From Caprimulgus europaeus (taxonomy: Eukaryota; Chordata; Aves; Caprimulgiformes; Caprimulgidae): DNA of 64,000 bases. The position numbers and the translations under genes were made by a program. The notes under the pieces were generated by a model. The model searched no databases. It had not been told where the DNA came from and was given only the letters and a program-made list of their open reading frames with translations. The stretch spans positions 1,996,151 to 2,060,150 of the forward strand of contig OU015535.1 in assembly GCA_907165065.1 (NCBI GenBank), in the 5' to 3' direction. Positions 1 to 13,095 of this stretch are shown here, piece by piece; positions within the stretch are counted from its first letter, which is position 1, and every line of letters starts with the position of its first letter.

Positions 1-2786
1 TGGAGGGTTCCCTGTCCTGAGAGTAACAGCCTTTTTCTTTTAAAGATCTCTTGGCAGCTCTTGTTGAAGCTCCCTGTGCTGTGTTTGGTTTTGTTTTGTT
101 TTTTCCCCCTCTCCATAATCTTGACTGTTTTAAAATTGACTGTAAGTTGGTCAAAAAAACCCCTATGAGGTCCATGCTACTGACTGTTATTGCATTGCCT
201 TTAGTATTCAATCTGAGGTTTTAGGGATAAGTTACAAAGAAAAAATTAATATAATCTTTGGAGTGATGCTGCTTTTTCTGACCACAAAGCTGTATGCAGA
301 AGAGGGCTGGTGTTCTTTCTTTCATTTTTTGGATTGGTTTTTTTTTTGTCTATGCAAAGTAACGAGTTGCAATTTTTTAAGGTACAGAGGAACACGTTCT
401 AAGATGTGGGGGGAAATTGGGCTGCTTGAAAAGGCTAAAGAAATTGAAGATTGATCTGACACTGAGGAGAGGGACTCATAGTTTTCCAAGGAAGGCTGCT
501 GCAAACAGAACATGCTTTCTTTCTACTGTGGAAATCACAGTAGAAGGATTAGGCTTAGGCTGAAGCAGAGGAACTTGATTTAAAGAACTCCTGGAGTGCA
601 GTGTTTAAGCCCTGGAGAAGTGTTAACTCCCTTCTTAGAGACCTGTGTCAGTAGAGCATGGTATATTTTTAACCTGTTCAAATAAAATATAAAATTAAAA
701 AATAAAACATAAAATTGCCCCTGATTTTGGACATGTGTGTGTATATAAATCCTACCTCGTACTCTAGTCCTGAACTAAATTGTCTGAAAGAGTCATTGAA
801 TATTCTAAACACAAATGCTAGGTTTTACTTCTCCAGCATGCAGCTATTCAAATTGTGTGCCTGTAACAGTTCTGTGCTGTTCAAACTGGCAGCTGTCTAA
901 GTCAATATGAAGTGTGTACACTCTACATTACTGAGATGATGTATTAATTTTGCTAATCTTTAAAGGCTTCATCCTTTCAGTGCTTCAATTCAATGTTTCA
1001 CTAATTGGCACCCAAGAAAAGACAGTTACTCTAGTTGGCATGTCTGCAGAAGCATGGAGTATTAATGTTCTTTTTTAATCCTGTGTAATCAGGCTATGAG
1101 TTAATTGATGCAGTACAATGAATGTGTTATGTAAACCAGTTACTTTTCAGCAACTAGAAGTGTCTGGTACTTCTCAACTGCTGTAGATCCAGTTGTCTTC
1201 CTTCTCTGTGAGGAGTAAAAAGGCCAGTGAGAGGCCCCTGGGAAGGAGATGCCTGCTAAAATCACTGCAAGATTTTTCTCATACACCTTTTCCTGTGCTG
1301 GATATATGGAAGTGTCTTTAAATCTCCTTTTTTATCAGTTTCTTATTCCAATCTGCTTATGTTCCATCTCTTCCATTAATTAGACACTGACCAGGTAGGG
1401 ATTGTTATTATGTATTTCAGGTCTTAACTATTGCAGCAACAGTTTTGTAAGCGACATGGCTCAATTTTCTGTCATTATTTGGCATCAGTAGATAACAGGA
1501 GCTGAGGCTTTACATATGGATTTGATGTGAATACTCCTGAAAAGCACAATAAACTCTGCCTTTTGCACCCCAGTGGCCACAACAATTATTGTTCTAGTTG
1601 TAGCATAGACTCTTTCCAAAGATTAGAGACTGTAGATATCTCATTGCTGGGAACACCTGCTAGAGAAGTGATGCATTAACCTGTTGGACCAAAGTAAACA
1701 CAGGCCCTATGGTCACAGACAACACTGAAGATTATATATCCCAGCTGTTAAAAGATACAAGTTTGGATATATATTAAAAATTTGCAGTCTGTTGGATGGA
1801 AATATTTTTTCCAGTACACTGGGAATTCTTTAGGACAGATGCACTAAGTAAAAAATTATCTTGCAGTTCAAATTGCCTGAAGATTTGCTACATAAGTTTG
1901 TTCTAGATAGCATAATCTTCTTTATGTGCCTAACTTTTTGCAAGTTAACCATCTTAAGCCAACTACCTTCTGAATATAGAATATTTCTTTACTCATACCT
2001 GTGTTGTGTAGCTCCAGGTTATGAAGAACTATCTCTACATCGCCTGACTTGTGAAAATTTTTAGGCACTACGTGAAAAAATCAAATAAACTTATATATTC
2101 ACACACCACTTTTTACAGAGTTGAGATGTCCCAAGAGCTGGTTTTCCTTGTGGAAATGCAGGGACCAATAAAATCTATTGAACATTGGCACAAAATACAG
2201 AAAATTCTACTTGCATGCCTCTCAGTGACAGCTCTCGGAAAGCTCTTGGGAGTTCACAAATAAAAAGCAATATTTTAAGGAGTTACTGAGGGCAAGAAAT
2301 GGAACAGTTTCCTCTTAAGCTTTAATTAATTTAAGGAATAATAGACAATGAGTGGGAAACAATGGATTGCTTTAGAAAATAATGAATTCAAGGACAGCTT
2401 GTGACTGATTGCAAAGCTCAGTATTCAAAATTATACTGAATTCTCTGAAATACTTCTAACAACTTTTATTAAATCATATACCTGATTCCTGTCTGTAGAG
2501 CAAAGCTGTGGCCATGGGACACCAACCCAGTAGATGGAGTAGATCTAAGCAGCTGGTCTGTTCACTCTGGGCTTGTGTTGGAGTCCAGCAAAGCTTGTTT
2601 TAACTGTGGCACTAACTGGAGTGCAGAACTACTCATGACTTGGAATGTCTGCTCCCTCAGGAAACCTGAGCTGCTTCAGGCAGCTGTGTTATGGACCTGC
2701 TCTTCTGCTCGGTGCCACTTGCTTACAAGGTTTCTTTCCACCTCTTGAGTTAGTCTCTTGCCATTGACATGTTTGGTGTTCCATCT
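1..2786. other. Unique AT-rich non-coding DNA
   Basis: No gene or recognisable interspersed repeat is visible. Open frames do not exceed about 70 codons and have no recognisable protein character. There is a T/C-rich stretch near 88-113 and an A-rich stretch at about 680-715 with several AATAAA-like hexamers. The sequence reads as intronic or intergenic. Confidence 0.7.
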
Positions 2787-2827
2787 TGTAATAAATGACC
2801 AAGCCTTGTAATCAAGGTAGCTTTAGT

Positions 2828-2833
2828 TTTATT
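2828..2833 (-). terminator. Polyadenylation signal AATAAA of the solo LTR
   Basis: AATAAA on the minus strand, about 85 bp after the TATA box and about 45 bp before the LTR end, the expected place for the R-region polyadenylation signal. Confidence 0.6.
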
Positions 2834-2916
2834 TGTGAGGACAAAGTCAGTAAAACAAAAGCACAGCGCTGGGTGCTTGACCCAAGTCAGAGGCACAGCG
2901 GGAAAGTCACGCTATC

Positions 2917-2926
2917 CCTTTATATA
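2917..2926 (-). promoter_or_regulatory. TATA box of the solo LTR
   Basis: TATATAAAGG on the minus strand, placed between the long U3-like part and the polyadenylation hexamer. Known LTRs start transcription about 25-30 bp downstream of such a box, here near 2890. Confidence 0.6.
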
Positions 2927-3351
2927 CATTTAGGATTGCATCAGTCACATACAAATTCATTTTAAGGTTGGGTTATTATAATTAGTTTTTAAAAGGGGCA
3001 GGGTTATCCTAATTACTTTGAGGGGTCTTATTAAGATAAAATCTCTTTTTGAGCATGTGCACTACTGTCCGGTGGTTGTGGGAAAGGTCCTTGGCAGGAA
3101 GACCCACAGTTTTCTTCAGAGTGACTTCTTCACCCCTGTGAAAGGGTTATCTGACCTCCAGAGCACCAGTTTGGTTCTCTCCAGATGGTGGGTGCAGTGG
3201 TGTTTATATCTCCACAGTTCCTCAACTTCCCCCCTTTGTTCCCCCAGGATTGGTCATTTTAGGCCTCTTCATAAAATTCCTCATATGTCAGCAAAAAAAA
3301 AGAATTATTGTGGCGAAAGCCAACAACACTCTCCCCCATTTTTCACAATCT

Positions 3352-5261
3352 GATGATGGCTGATCCATCTGCCTTAGGTCTGTGTTCTTCCCATCAGTAA
3401 TGACAGTGACTGGCTGGTGCAAATGTGCTACTTCTCAGTTTAATTTCAGTAGTGATAATTTATTACTCACACTAGCTAAGGATATTGACTGGATCAGCTC
3501 CTTCATTAGGACAATTCTTTCACTGTAAACTGAGCTTATTAGACACACCAGTCTCGAATCTCTCCATATGTTGTTTATCATGATTAGCTCTAGTTGTGCA
3601 CTCTTTAGGCAATGTGTGATTGTTTAAAATCGACAACTGAAAGACTGAAGGCAGCAGCAGCTCCAAAGGAGGGGCCAGTTCACAGCCAGATGGGGTGCCA
3701 AGCCCAGCCTGGCAGCTGGAGCCCCTGCCCGTAGCTGGTGTGTGGGACCCATGGCTGAGCATCTCGGCTGTAGAAGTGTGTGAACATGAGCCTTACCTGT
3801 TTATAAGGTTACCAAAATGCTCTTAAGGCAAACTTTGTTTAAACCTTGGTTAATCTGAACCCTGGGGGAAGTTTCGACTTGTGTTAAGCAGTGAACTGTG
3901 GTAAAGATTATTTTGTAAGCAAGTTTTAGGGTGTGGAATCTGAAAATCCAGTAACCTGGAAAAGTTGTCTGTAGCTTGAGAAGCTGTTTTGCAGTTAGTG
4001 CTGGTGTATGAATGGCTTTTAATGGCAGATTAATATTTACTGAAATGTTATGAATGCAAAGAAATTACAAAATGCTCCCTCTGTTCACTGCTTCAGTGAT
4101 GATAATTGTATTAGCAACTTTCCTGTTGGCTGTCCTTAGTGTATTTTGTACAGGTATAAATCTAACCTTAATAAATGCATATTTAGGCAAATGAAAGTTG
4201 TTCTTCCTGCTTGGTAATATCACCACTGTGTAGGTATTCAGGTTTATTTAATTGTCTTAACCTCTTAATTTCAGTTGCATTTGGCCAATTTTGCCCATGT
4301 AGCCTGTGGATTCTGTGGGCTTAGGTGCTAGGTAAAACATCATAAGCTTTTGGGAAATGATATGAATGTTTGCCATAACTTGTAATCAGTGCAATGGGTC
4401 TTTAATAGTGTTTCTATATATTCACTTCTGTTATCAAGATCATTTTAACCTTTAGTTCCAACTCTCTTCAATTTAAAATTAAATATTTAAAAGTAACTGG
4501 ATTTAAATAATAAAAACTAGTAGAATAAACAAGGATTTAGCCTATCTTCTCACTATTTTACTGCTTCTTCTAGCCTTCATCTGTCTCTGCTCTTGGTGCC
4601 TGCTTAGGAAGTAAGCTGTGGAACAAAGAGCACTTCTTGTCCCAGAGCAGCAAGGCAAGCACAGGCAGTCCTGGCAGCACACTGCCTGTGCTGGAATGGT
4701 CCTCAGTGAGTGTCCTACAGGCTTGTGATCACACAGTGAACTGCAGTAGTTCATGGTAGCACACTGGAGAGGTGCTGTATGAAACAAAACACCTTTGAAT
4801 TCCTAATAGCTCTTATGCACAGAGTTAATTCTGATCGTACCTGTCCATGTGTCCATAGTGGTGGTGGAAACACGGTGAAAGACCTTTGTTATTTTGAACC
4901 CAGTGCTGCTTAATTACAGCAAAATATTCTAGGTCAGTATAAAAGTGGAGTGAGGAGCATTTTGTGTGCTTGGTACTGTTCTGAGTCAGCCTGGTCAGAG
5001 GTGCTGAGCCCCAGGCAGCTGCTGACCCCTTTGTAATTCAGGTCGTTTGCATCTGTGAGATGAGACTCAGTGACACGTCTGCACGTGCAGGCACTCAGCA
5101 GTGTTTCTGGAAACCTCACCCTCAGTCTTCCTTTGGCATTGCTGCAGAAGAGTATGCTCTGTCAGTGACAGTGATCCCAGGATGACTTATGTGGCACTTT
5201 TGAGGGTTATTCTGAATCCTTTTAACTAAGATTCTAACTAGAGGTGGACTTGGAACAAACC
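3352..5261. other. Unique non-coding DNA
   Basis: No gene or repeat was recognised. A slightly GC-richer patch lies at about 3645-3765. A minus-strand donor-like AG|GTAAGG occurs near 3790-3800 but has no convincing open exon behind it. Confidence 0.65.
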
Positions 5262-5457
5262 CACAGAGTGCCAGAACTGCCTGGATTGGAAAAGCCCTTT
5301 AAGCTCATCGAGTCCAACCATGAACCCAACACTGCCCAGTCCCCGACTGACCCATGTCCCTCAGCACTGTGTCTGCACGACTCTTCAGTCCCTCCAGGGA
5401 TGGGGACTCCACCACTGCCCTGGGCAACCCCTTCCAGTGCCTGAGAATGCCTTTCCT
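5262..5457 (-). mobile_element. CR1 LINE 3' fragment
   Basis: The plus strand shows the reverse complement of a CR1 tail: CCAGAACTGCCTGGATTGG, then the AAGCTCATCGAGTCCAACC block, then the part encoding the end of the reverse-transcriptase ORF, read backwards. It is 5'-truncated to about 196 bp. It belongs to the same subfamily as the copies at 12779, 36467, 56180 and 60827 but is somewhat more diverged (for example CAGAGTGCC in place of the terminal repeat). Confidence 0.92.
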
Positions 5458-8400
5458 GAACATGAACATTTGAGTTTGAATGTCTGGTTTTGGGTGTGCT
5501 TTTGGCTCGTATACAAGAATGACAGTCGAATGGAAGTAATGATTTCTTTCAGTATAGTTATGATAAAGAATATTGGAATATGAGGAAACTTGTCTGAAAC
5601 TATAAAAAACATAAAGCTATGATTTGAGATACCCTCTCTAAAATAAGCTTCCTTGAGGAAGCTAATGGTAATATATTCAAATATATGCTGAGTTCTTTTT
5701 CAAGTGGAAATTCTATAAGTGCCCAGAAGAACAGGCTTCCTTTCCATGTGATGGAAAAAGCTTTCATGAACTCTGTGCTGGCAGAAGTGGTAGTCCTGTT
5801 ACACAGAAATTCCTTACATGTTGTTTTAGTTCAGCTGGATGTGTTTTGCTCTGCAGAATAATACTTGGTTAAAATCTAAAATTGTTTTACTACCTTGTTA
5901 TTTTACTAGAGTAGATAACTCTTTCCATAAAAAGAACAAAGTCAATCCACTTTAAACATGCATTTTTTTGGCTGAGATGAGCAGTATGCAGTGTCTCACA
6001 GAGCATACGTGTACCATGATGCTGTACAACATATCCAGGTGGCATAAGATGTACTTTTTTCTGGTAACTGTTTTCAGAACATAGTTATTCACAGCATCCA
6101 CAGAACACTCGTGTAAGAGTGTCATCCTTGAGGCAATTGGCTTGGGGCATATGTTGAGTAGGAAATCTTTTGCAGTATTTCTCAAGCCTTTTGTGTCAGA
6201 TTTCTAAGGAACAGTTTGTAGAATTTATCTCTGGTTTACTGCCCTGATGTGCTGCCATTTGAACAGGTGTAGGAGCAAAAATACATGTGATTAAATGGTC
6301 ATGATGGTTTGCCAACAGTGCAGAGATTAGTCCCAAACCTGTGTTTAAAGAATGAGTTTTAACTGGGTGGCTTCCAAATGTGTTTTGGAATTGTACAGTA
6401 GATCTGTGATTCCTGTGAGCAGCAAAAGTAAACCCAGGGAGAAAGGAGTAGAAGTGAGTTTTTGAGGAGAGAGTGAGTAGAAATGAATATTGAGGATATT
6501 GTTTCTGTAACACAGAGGATAATGAGAATTGAACAGAGTTTTGCTTTTCTTTGACTTATGTTACTCTCATATACATAGTTCAGCTGCTTTATAAGTTTCA
6601 ATGCATTGCATGAGAGCAAGCTTTTTTGCATTGGTGAATGAAAAAGTGGCGCTTCAGTGTAATTTATGGAACTCTTACAAAATCACTGCTATAGCATGAG
6701 AAGTCCAAAAGCAGATTGATTCTACTATCTGCAAATAGATAGCCTATAAAGAAAAGTGAAAAAGCACAGGGAATATAGTGGAGCCAAACAACATGAGAGT
6801 GACTGGTGAGGCCCTGGGAAGGTGAGTAGTTTGGAATCAAGTAGTTCATGTAGGGAAAAATAGTTGTAGGAAGATTCCTGCATGGCAGAAATTCAGGCGT
6901 TAAGAATAAGCAATAGCTTTAGAAACTAACCTGCTGTGGCTTCACTGGGCATATGTGCAGGTTAAAAATGCTCTTACATTTCACATACTTTCTGGTCATT
7001 ATTAATAACACTTTACAGTTGAAAAGACTAATCCTTTGATTTTCAGTTCCCTCTACCTGTGCATAGAGCATTCACAGCAGTGCTGTGACATGGAAACACC
7101 CAACAGAACATCTGCTTCCTGGAACTGTTCTCAAAACTAATTTTTTTTGGGAGGAAAAAGATTCTGAACTAAACTTGTGGATTTGTTCAGACTTTTAGCA
7201 TGCCAATTAAAAAATAGATGGCCTGTGGAAATCGTGACTGATGCATGAGGAGCCAAATTAAATGTGAACGTGAAGAACTGAAGATTATTACAGTCCCCTT
7301 TCAAAAAAGATAACTGGGTGTATAAACTTCTGTTTCCACATTTTAAAGGCACTGCTCTTATCCTCCCAGCAATCAGTGCTGCTTTCATGCAGTATAATTC
7401 TGAGAGCATGAAAATGTGTTTCTGAGCAGATGTGTGCTGGTGTTTGTGGCTGTCTGGAGTGCTTCCCTAATGAGGTAATATGAAAGTCCTACCCCTAATT
7501 GTGGACTTAAACTCTCAGCTTATTTTTAATCAGTTTTAAACTATTATTGATTGGTATTTATGTAATATTACAAATTCATCCAGAGGTTAACATATCACAA
7601 ATTATAAAATATAAATCAGTCTGACACAGAAGTAAAATTAGGCTTTTTTTGCTCTTGTACATCTTTTTGAGACACAGGATTGGCAAAATTTTATCCCAAG
7701 CTACTGAGAACTTGTTTGGGTAGAAAAGTATCCAATTTGAGCTTTAGGGGTTTTTTGCAGAGCTATCAATGATGGTTTTCCATAGTGCCTATACTCAGTT
7801 TCTAGTTGGTTTGAAGCCACTCCAGCAGCATGCTGTAGAGCTGGGGTATCTCTGTAGAGAGAAGCTATTTTAGGACTGAGATTTGTGTGGGTCCTTCTGA
7901 GCTTTTGCATTTGCACTTGTGATCCTGGTATTGCAAAGCCCCTCAAAGTAAAGGTTTTGAAACTTCTAACACTAGTCAGAAAATACCTTTTTCTGGAACC
8001 CCTTCAGCCATCCAGAACATACAGAATAAAGAGTTGCTGACCAACCCAGAAGTATGAGAGAAGGAATAGCTTTGGGATTTTTAACTTGCCCTCCAAAAAA
8101 TCACCCTTTACTCACCAAAAGAACAGTCTTGATCAAATTCATTTTCCTCCTCTATGAAATCTGGAATGCACTGACCTCAAAAGGTGTCCCACTTTCACCT
8201 GGCACACGCTGTCACTCTGGAGCACTTTGGGTTTTATTTAATCTTCCAAACAAGATCAGTTCAGTGTAGCTGGAACTGGAAGATCCATTGCTCGAGGCAT
8301 GTGTATGGGCTCTCTCATGACCTGTGGGCTTCAGCTACCCCTGGGATGGCCATGTGTTTGAGATTCTTTCACTCCCCCAAGTGTTGTTTTTTGTTTTTAT

Positions 8401-11400
8401 TCCTAGCATTATGAAGACACCATGTTTATAGAAACTGTTTACATCTTTCCAACAGAATATGCTGCAGTAGCAATTAGGGGAAAAATTCCAAAGTGGAAAG
8501 TCAGGAATTAGTGATGGATTTTTATGCAGGTGTCTTTACTAATGCCATGTTTTACCTAATGCCATAATTTGGGTTATCTTCCAAGTATTCATGTATCTTC
8601 TTCAAGCTTTTAAGTTTTGCAGATGTATCTGTATAAAAGCACTGTTGACTGAGTTGTTTCTGGAAATATCTTGAACCACCACCTTGTTTTTGATATCTCT
8701 TGGAAGTACCTTAACTGCAGCAGTATGATTGAGTCGTTCTGTGTTGTCAGTGCAGACTGATGGGATCCTGAGCTGGGATCCAGATCCAGCCACCTTCTCC
8801 TGGCTGTGCCTTGACAACATTCACCTTATGCTGATTTTCACAGAGAAAATAGATTAAAGCTCATGCCGATGTTTTTGAAATAAAAATAGAATTTGTGACT
8901 TGAATTTTTTAAAAAATAGAATTTGAATAGAGTTATTCAGAAGTTGAGGATTAGAGAGACAGAAATATGACTTAACCCTTTGTGCACACTCTCCCAGCAG
9001 TCCTAGCTTAGTTTTGAACTTGCAGTCCCAGTGAAATCTGCAGGCTCCTCTGTCTCTAGACATTCTTTTTGTGGCTTTCTTTTTTCCTCTGAGCAGTCTG
9101 TGGTTTTTTAATATGGCAACTGAACAGCAAATAGAAGATAAATACAAGAAAGTGTGAAAGAGGAATGCAATCCACTAGCTGGGGATTCATTTGTTCATCT
9201 TGCTGCTTGCATGAATGCAAAAGTGCATCTTTAAATACTGTGAATTCAAGATCAACCCTTAAAATAATACCCTATCTTGTCTCCTTTCTTAAAATGAATT
9301 CTCTGGTATTATGACTGTGGCAAATGGTGAGGAATGCAGACCTCTTGCTGCTTTCTCTTTAGGGTAAAACCATTAAGTGCTATTACAAATGTTAGAATTT
9401 ACCAAGGCATTGGTACGTGTTGAGATTCATTTATGCACATTTAATTGAAAGCAGAAATGATCAGCAAACATCAATGTAATGACCTGTACTAACCTTGACA
9501 CGGTTGACTGGTGAAATTATGCCTTGTCACTAGTGGTATGTGTTAATTTCATTGAGCTATTTGCCTATGAATAATGGTACTCATAAGATCTGAAAGCAGT
9601 GCTATGCAGTCATCTTTTCACATATTCTTAGGCATTGCATGCAACTCTGAATTATCTGACTAGAAACAAACAGAAGCACTTCTGGTCTTTTGTAAGCAGG
9701 AAGTTTAAATGTCAGGAATGAAATCATCAAACTTAATGATACTGTAGGTGTGTATCACAAGATTATCTTTCATAAAGAGTACAGAAAATAAGCACTCAAA
9801 CTATTATGTTCACATTCTGTGGAAGTGACAAAAAGTATATGTGATGTTTTTTCATCTTCTTACAGGAATCTAACACATCCTTTCCTTTGTATTTGCTGTA
9901 AATACTTGTAACAACTGTGGGAATAGATGGAAAAACACCTACACCATAGCTTCTTGGAACTGAATTTAAGTTGGAATGACTTGGAATTGCTTTCTAAGTG
10001 CTATAGAGTAAAACTTTGTAAAAGGGAGGGAATTAAAGAATGGAATATATATATTGAAGTCATTGAGACATATTTGAAAATTAGTATCTTTTCATAAGTA
10101 TCTATTTAAATGTCCTCATCTCTTCATACCAATCTGAAGTAGCTTCAACAAACACAACCCAGACTTGATCATCACTTTCTTGAGGCTCAATCAGTCCATT
10201 TTAAAAACTCAGTTCTAATAAATGCTTGCTGGTTACTTCTGCTGCTGCTGGACTGGGTAGCTGCATGTGCTAGGCTGGTGAACCTGGCATGGAGAATGGT
10301 GCAGACCTTATTTCTTTTCTGCAATGAGATCTTACCTTAATAAGCAATAAGCAAAAGATCAGGGATCCCTTAGTTTATCTCAGGTGTGTGAGTGGCCAAT
10401 TAAACCACACAAAATACACAGAATTAATACATGCTTTCACTTGTGGCTATTGGTGCTGCTTGTTTTCAGTGCCCTAGCTGCAGCTTGTGTACCCTTCCAT
10501 AGCTGGTACAGGACAAGACAAGGCAAGTTACTTGTCTGCTTGTTTTATTTTTCTTGGCTTTTTAAGTTGCTGTCATGGTTTGAGAAACAGGATCAAAATA
10601 TTACAGTGCTGCAGTGCTAGTGTGATTTTTCTCAAGCAGTTAATAGTAATGTTTGTGTAATTTTCTCAATTTCTAGTTACATTTAGAAAAATATAAAACC
10701 AACCTTGTCTTAGAATGTTTGGTTGTGAGCATATTTGCATTATCTGACATTGTCTTCTGCATCATCTATACCCTTACTCAAAGGCTCTTACCACAGAGCT
10801 GAGCAATGCTTGTAGAAGGTCTTGTACTTTCCCAACATCTGTGGTGATCTGCTGGATAACCACACTGTCAGTGTTGGGTGTTCTTCTCTTCTTTAGGTAT
10901 CATCTAAAGCTGTAAGACACAACTAACATGGTAAGAAGCAAAGATGTGCCATGTAGGAAAATACACTTGACTCTCCAGCTTTTCCTGTCCATCCTTGACC
11001 TGTGTTGGCTGGCTTGAGTATCTCACTTGCCACACTGCCCTGCATGTTCACTGCATTTTTCAAAATATATTTAGGACAAATCAAGACAAGTGGCTTGTAT
11101 TGTTATTTCAATTAATCTACAAGTAAAAGTAGTTGCATATTGGCTTGTGCAGACAACTGGTCTAACTGCTCTGATCTCTACTGGGTACTCTTCATGATGG
11201 TTGTGCCCTACTCAAGAGTGCTGGATGCTTTCAGGCTGTCAGTTACCCAGTGACTTAAAAAGTGGAGACAAAGCTTCCCACTCTCTCTATGGACTGTTGA
11301 CATTTTCATACCATTTTACTTCTTCAGGCATACAATTCTTCCTGAAGTCTCCTCTGTGTGTCTTGGTTTGCACTAGCTAAAGCTGTGTACCATTTGAGAA

Positions 11401-12778
11401 ATGGAATTTATCTGTAATGATGTCCAATATAGTGCAGTTCAGAGATTCTCTGCAAATTGAGTATTCTCTTAGAACCTGGAACTGAGTCTACTTATGCCTA
11501 GTAATTGCCTTTTAGCCTTCCACTAATTACTAAGAGATAAGATGAACAGGTTCAACGCTTCCATGTGGAAATTTCCATGCATGATATCCCAGAAAGAAAA
11601 CAATCCCTAGTAAGTGATACAACAAGTAGTACATGGTACTGGGGTTTGTGGTATTGATTTGTTTTAACTGAACCAGTTAACTGCTGGATTTTTAATGGCA
11701 ACATTCCTGCTCTTTGTGCTTCTAATACATCTGTCCTATTGAAATGAGTGAAAATGAGTGTATGCATGAAAACTGCCCTCTGCCCTGGACGTGATGTAAA
11801 TCCCTCTGTGGAAGGACAGAGACCAGTTAGAGCTGGTCTGTGGATAGAAAAAAACCTAACTGAGCTATTGAAGACAGATAAATGTAAGCTATGCCTGCAA
11901 GTAATTAATTAACATCTAATAATAAACATCTAATTAACTTTTGTCAAACGTTAATTACATTTTCTAAATAAAATTCATCATGTTCCAAGTCTGTATGCTG
12001 GAAGTTTGTAGTGTGAGCCCCCTTCAGCTCTTTCCAGAGCTTTCTATAAATATTAAGTAATGGCAGGAACCTTCTTTGCTCTCTAAAGCTTTTGAGCCTG
12101 CTGAAGTAAACCAGAACACTGATGTCAGTAGGAAGATTTCCATCTTGCTGGAAAAAGACATAAATTTACTGTGGCCTCTCAACATCAAGAAGAAGGAAGT
12201 GAAATACATGAGAGACATATTGTGTTGCAGTTCAGAGATACAGAAAATGAACTAATTTGGCCCGCTAGGGAGCATGCATTTTGGGCTACTAAAATAAACT
12301 TTCTATAGAAATTTACCTTCAGAGTTAACTTTGGTGTTACTGACAAAGATTTAACTTTCTCACTTACCATTTTAGGGTTGATTAAACTTCTTCCAGGAGT
12401 GTCTTTGAGTGATGTGGTTAACATAAGTGTTCTAGAGCCTGAGCTGTACTGATTTTGCAGTCTGAAGACTTGTGCAGTATTGAAAACAAGTAGAGAAATC
12501 AGTAGAGTAGTGGCTGAGATAAATTTGTTTTATAAAACAAACAATTGGTCTGGTTCACATCATCTAATAAGAAGGCTCCTGTAGTAGTCAGGCTTTCATA
12601 ATGAAGTTTACTTAAGAGAAGACCTCTCAAACCTTGATGCTTTTACCGATGTTCAGAGCAATAGAATTCAGAATATTCTGTTCCTTCACTAATAACTGCT
12701 TATTTGGGCGGAATTTCTTGAAGAATTTAAAAAATAAGTTGTTTTGGTGACAACAGTGTGGAATAGGATGATTTACCT
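5458..12778. other. Unique AT-rich non-coding DNA (7.3 kb)
   Basis: This is one of the longest stretches without a recognisable repeat. Open frames are short and unremarkable. The only item noted is a strong polypyrimidine acceptor at 10881-10896 followed after 34 nt by ATG|GTAAGA (10897-10930), which could be a small non-coding exon or chance. Confidence 0.65.
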
Positions 12779-13095
12779 GAAAGGAGGGTGGAGAGAGGTG
12801 GGGGTGGGTCTGTTCAACCAAGGACCAAGGGACAGGACAAGAGGAAATGGGCTCCAGTTGTGCCCAGGGCAGTTGAGATGGGATGTGAGGAAGAATTTCT
12901 TTGCTGAAAGGGTTCTGAGGCATTGGAAGGGGTTGCCCAGGGCAGTGGTGGAGTCCCCATCCCTGGAGGGATTGAAGAGTCGTGTAGACACAGTGCTGAG
13001 GGACATGGGTTAGTGGGGACTGGTCAGTGTTGGGTTCATGGTTGGACTCGGTGAGCTCAAAGGGCTTTTCCAATCCAGGCAGTTCTGGGATTCTG
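12779..13095 (+). mobile_element. CR1 LINE 3' fragment with open ORF2 C-terminus
   Basis: About 317 bp of CR1. The frame is open through the end of the reverse-transcriptase ORF, with the family's [25 protein letters not shown] and TVLRDMG blocks before a stop near 13013. The 3' UTR follows, with GGTTGGACTCGGTGAGCTC and the tail GTTCTGGGATTCTG. Over about 250 bp it differs from the copy at 36467 at roughly seven positions by eye (about 97% identity), so both are fairly young. Confidence 0.94.

Larger units (their letters stand above)
2787..3347 (-). mobile_element. Solo LTR of an endogenous retrovirus (class not determined)
   Basis: The 561-bp element starts TGTAATAA and ends TTTTCACA on the plus strand, so on its own (minus) strand it starts TGTG and ends TTACA, the TG...CA termini of retroviral LTRs. 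It is flanked by a direct repeat ATCT (2783-2786 and 3348-3351), consistent with a 4-bp target-site duplication. Reading on the minus strand there is a long U3, a TATA box (TATATAAAGG, 2917-2926) and, about 85 bp further on, an AATAAA signal (2828-2833), the normal U3-R-U5 order. No internal viral coding region adjoins it, so it is a solo LTR left by recombination between two LTRs. A 4-bp duplication suggests a gammaretrovirus-like (ERV1) origin, but the family was not recognised. Confidence 0.8.
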
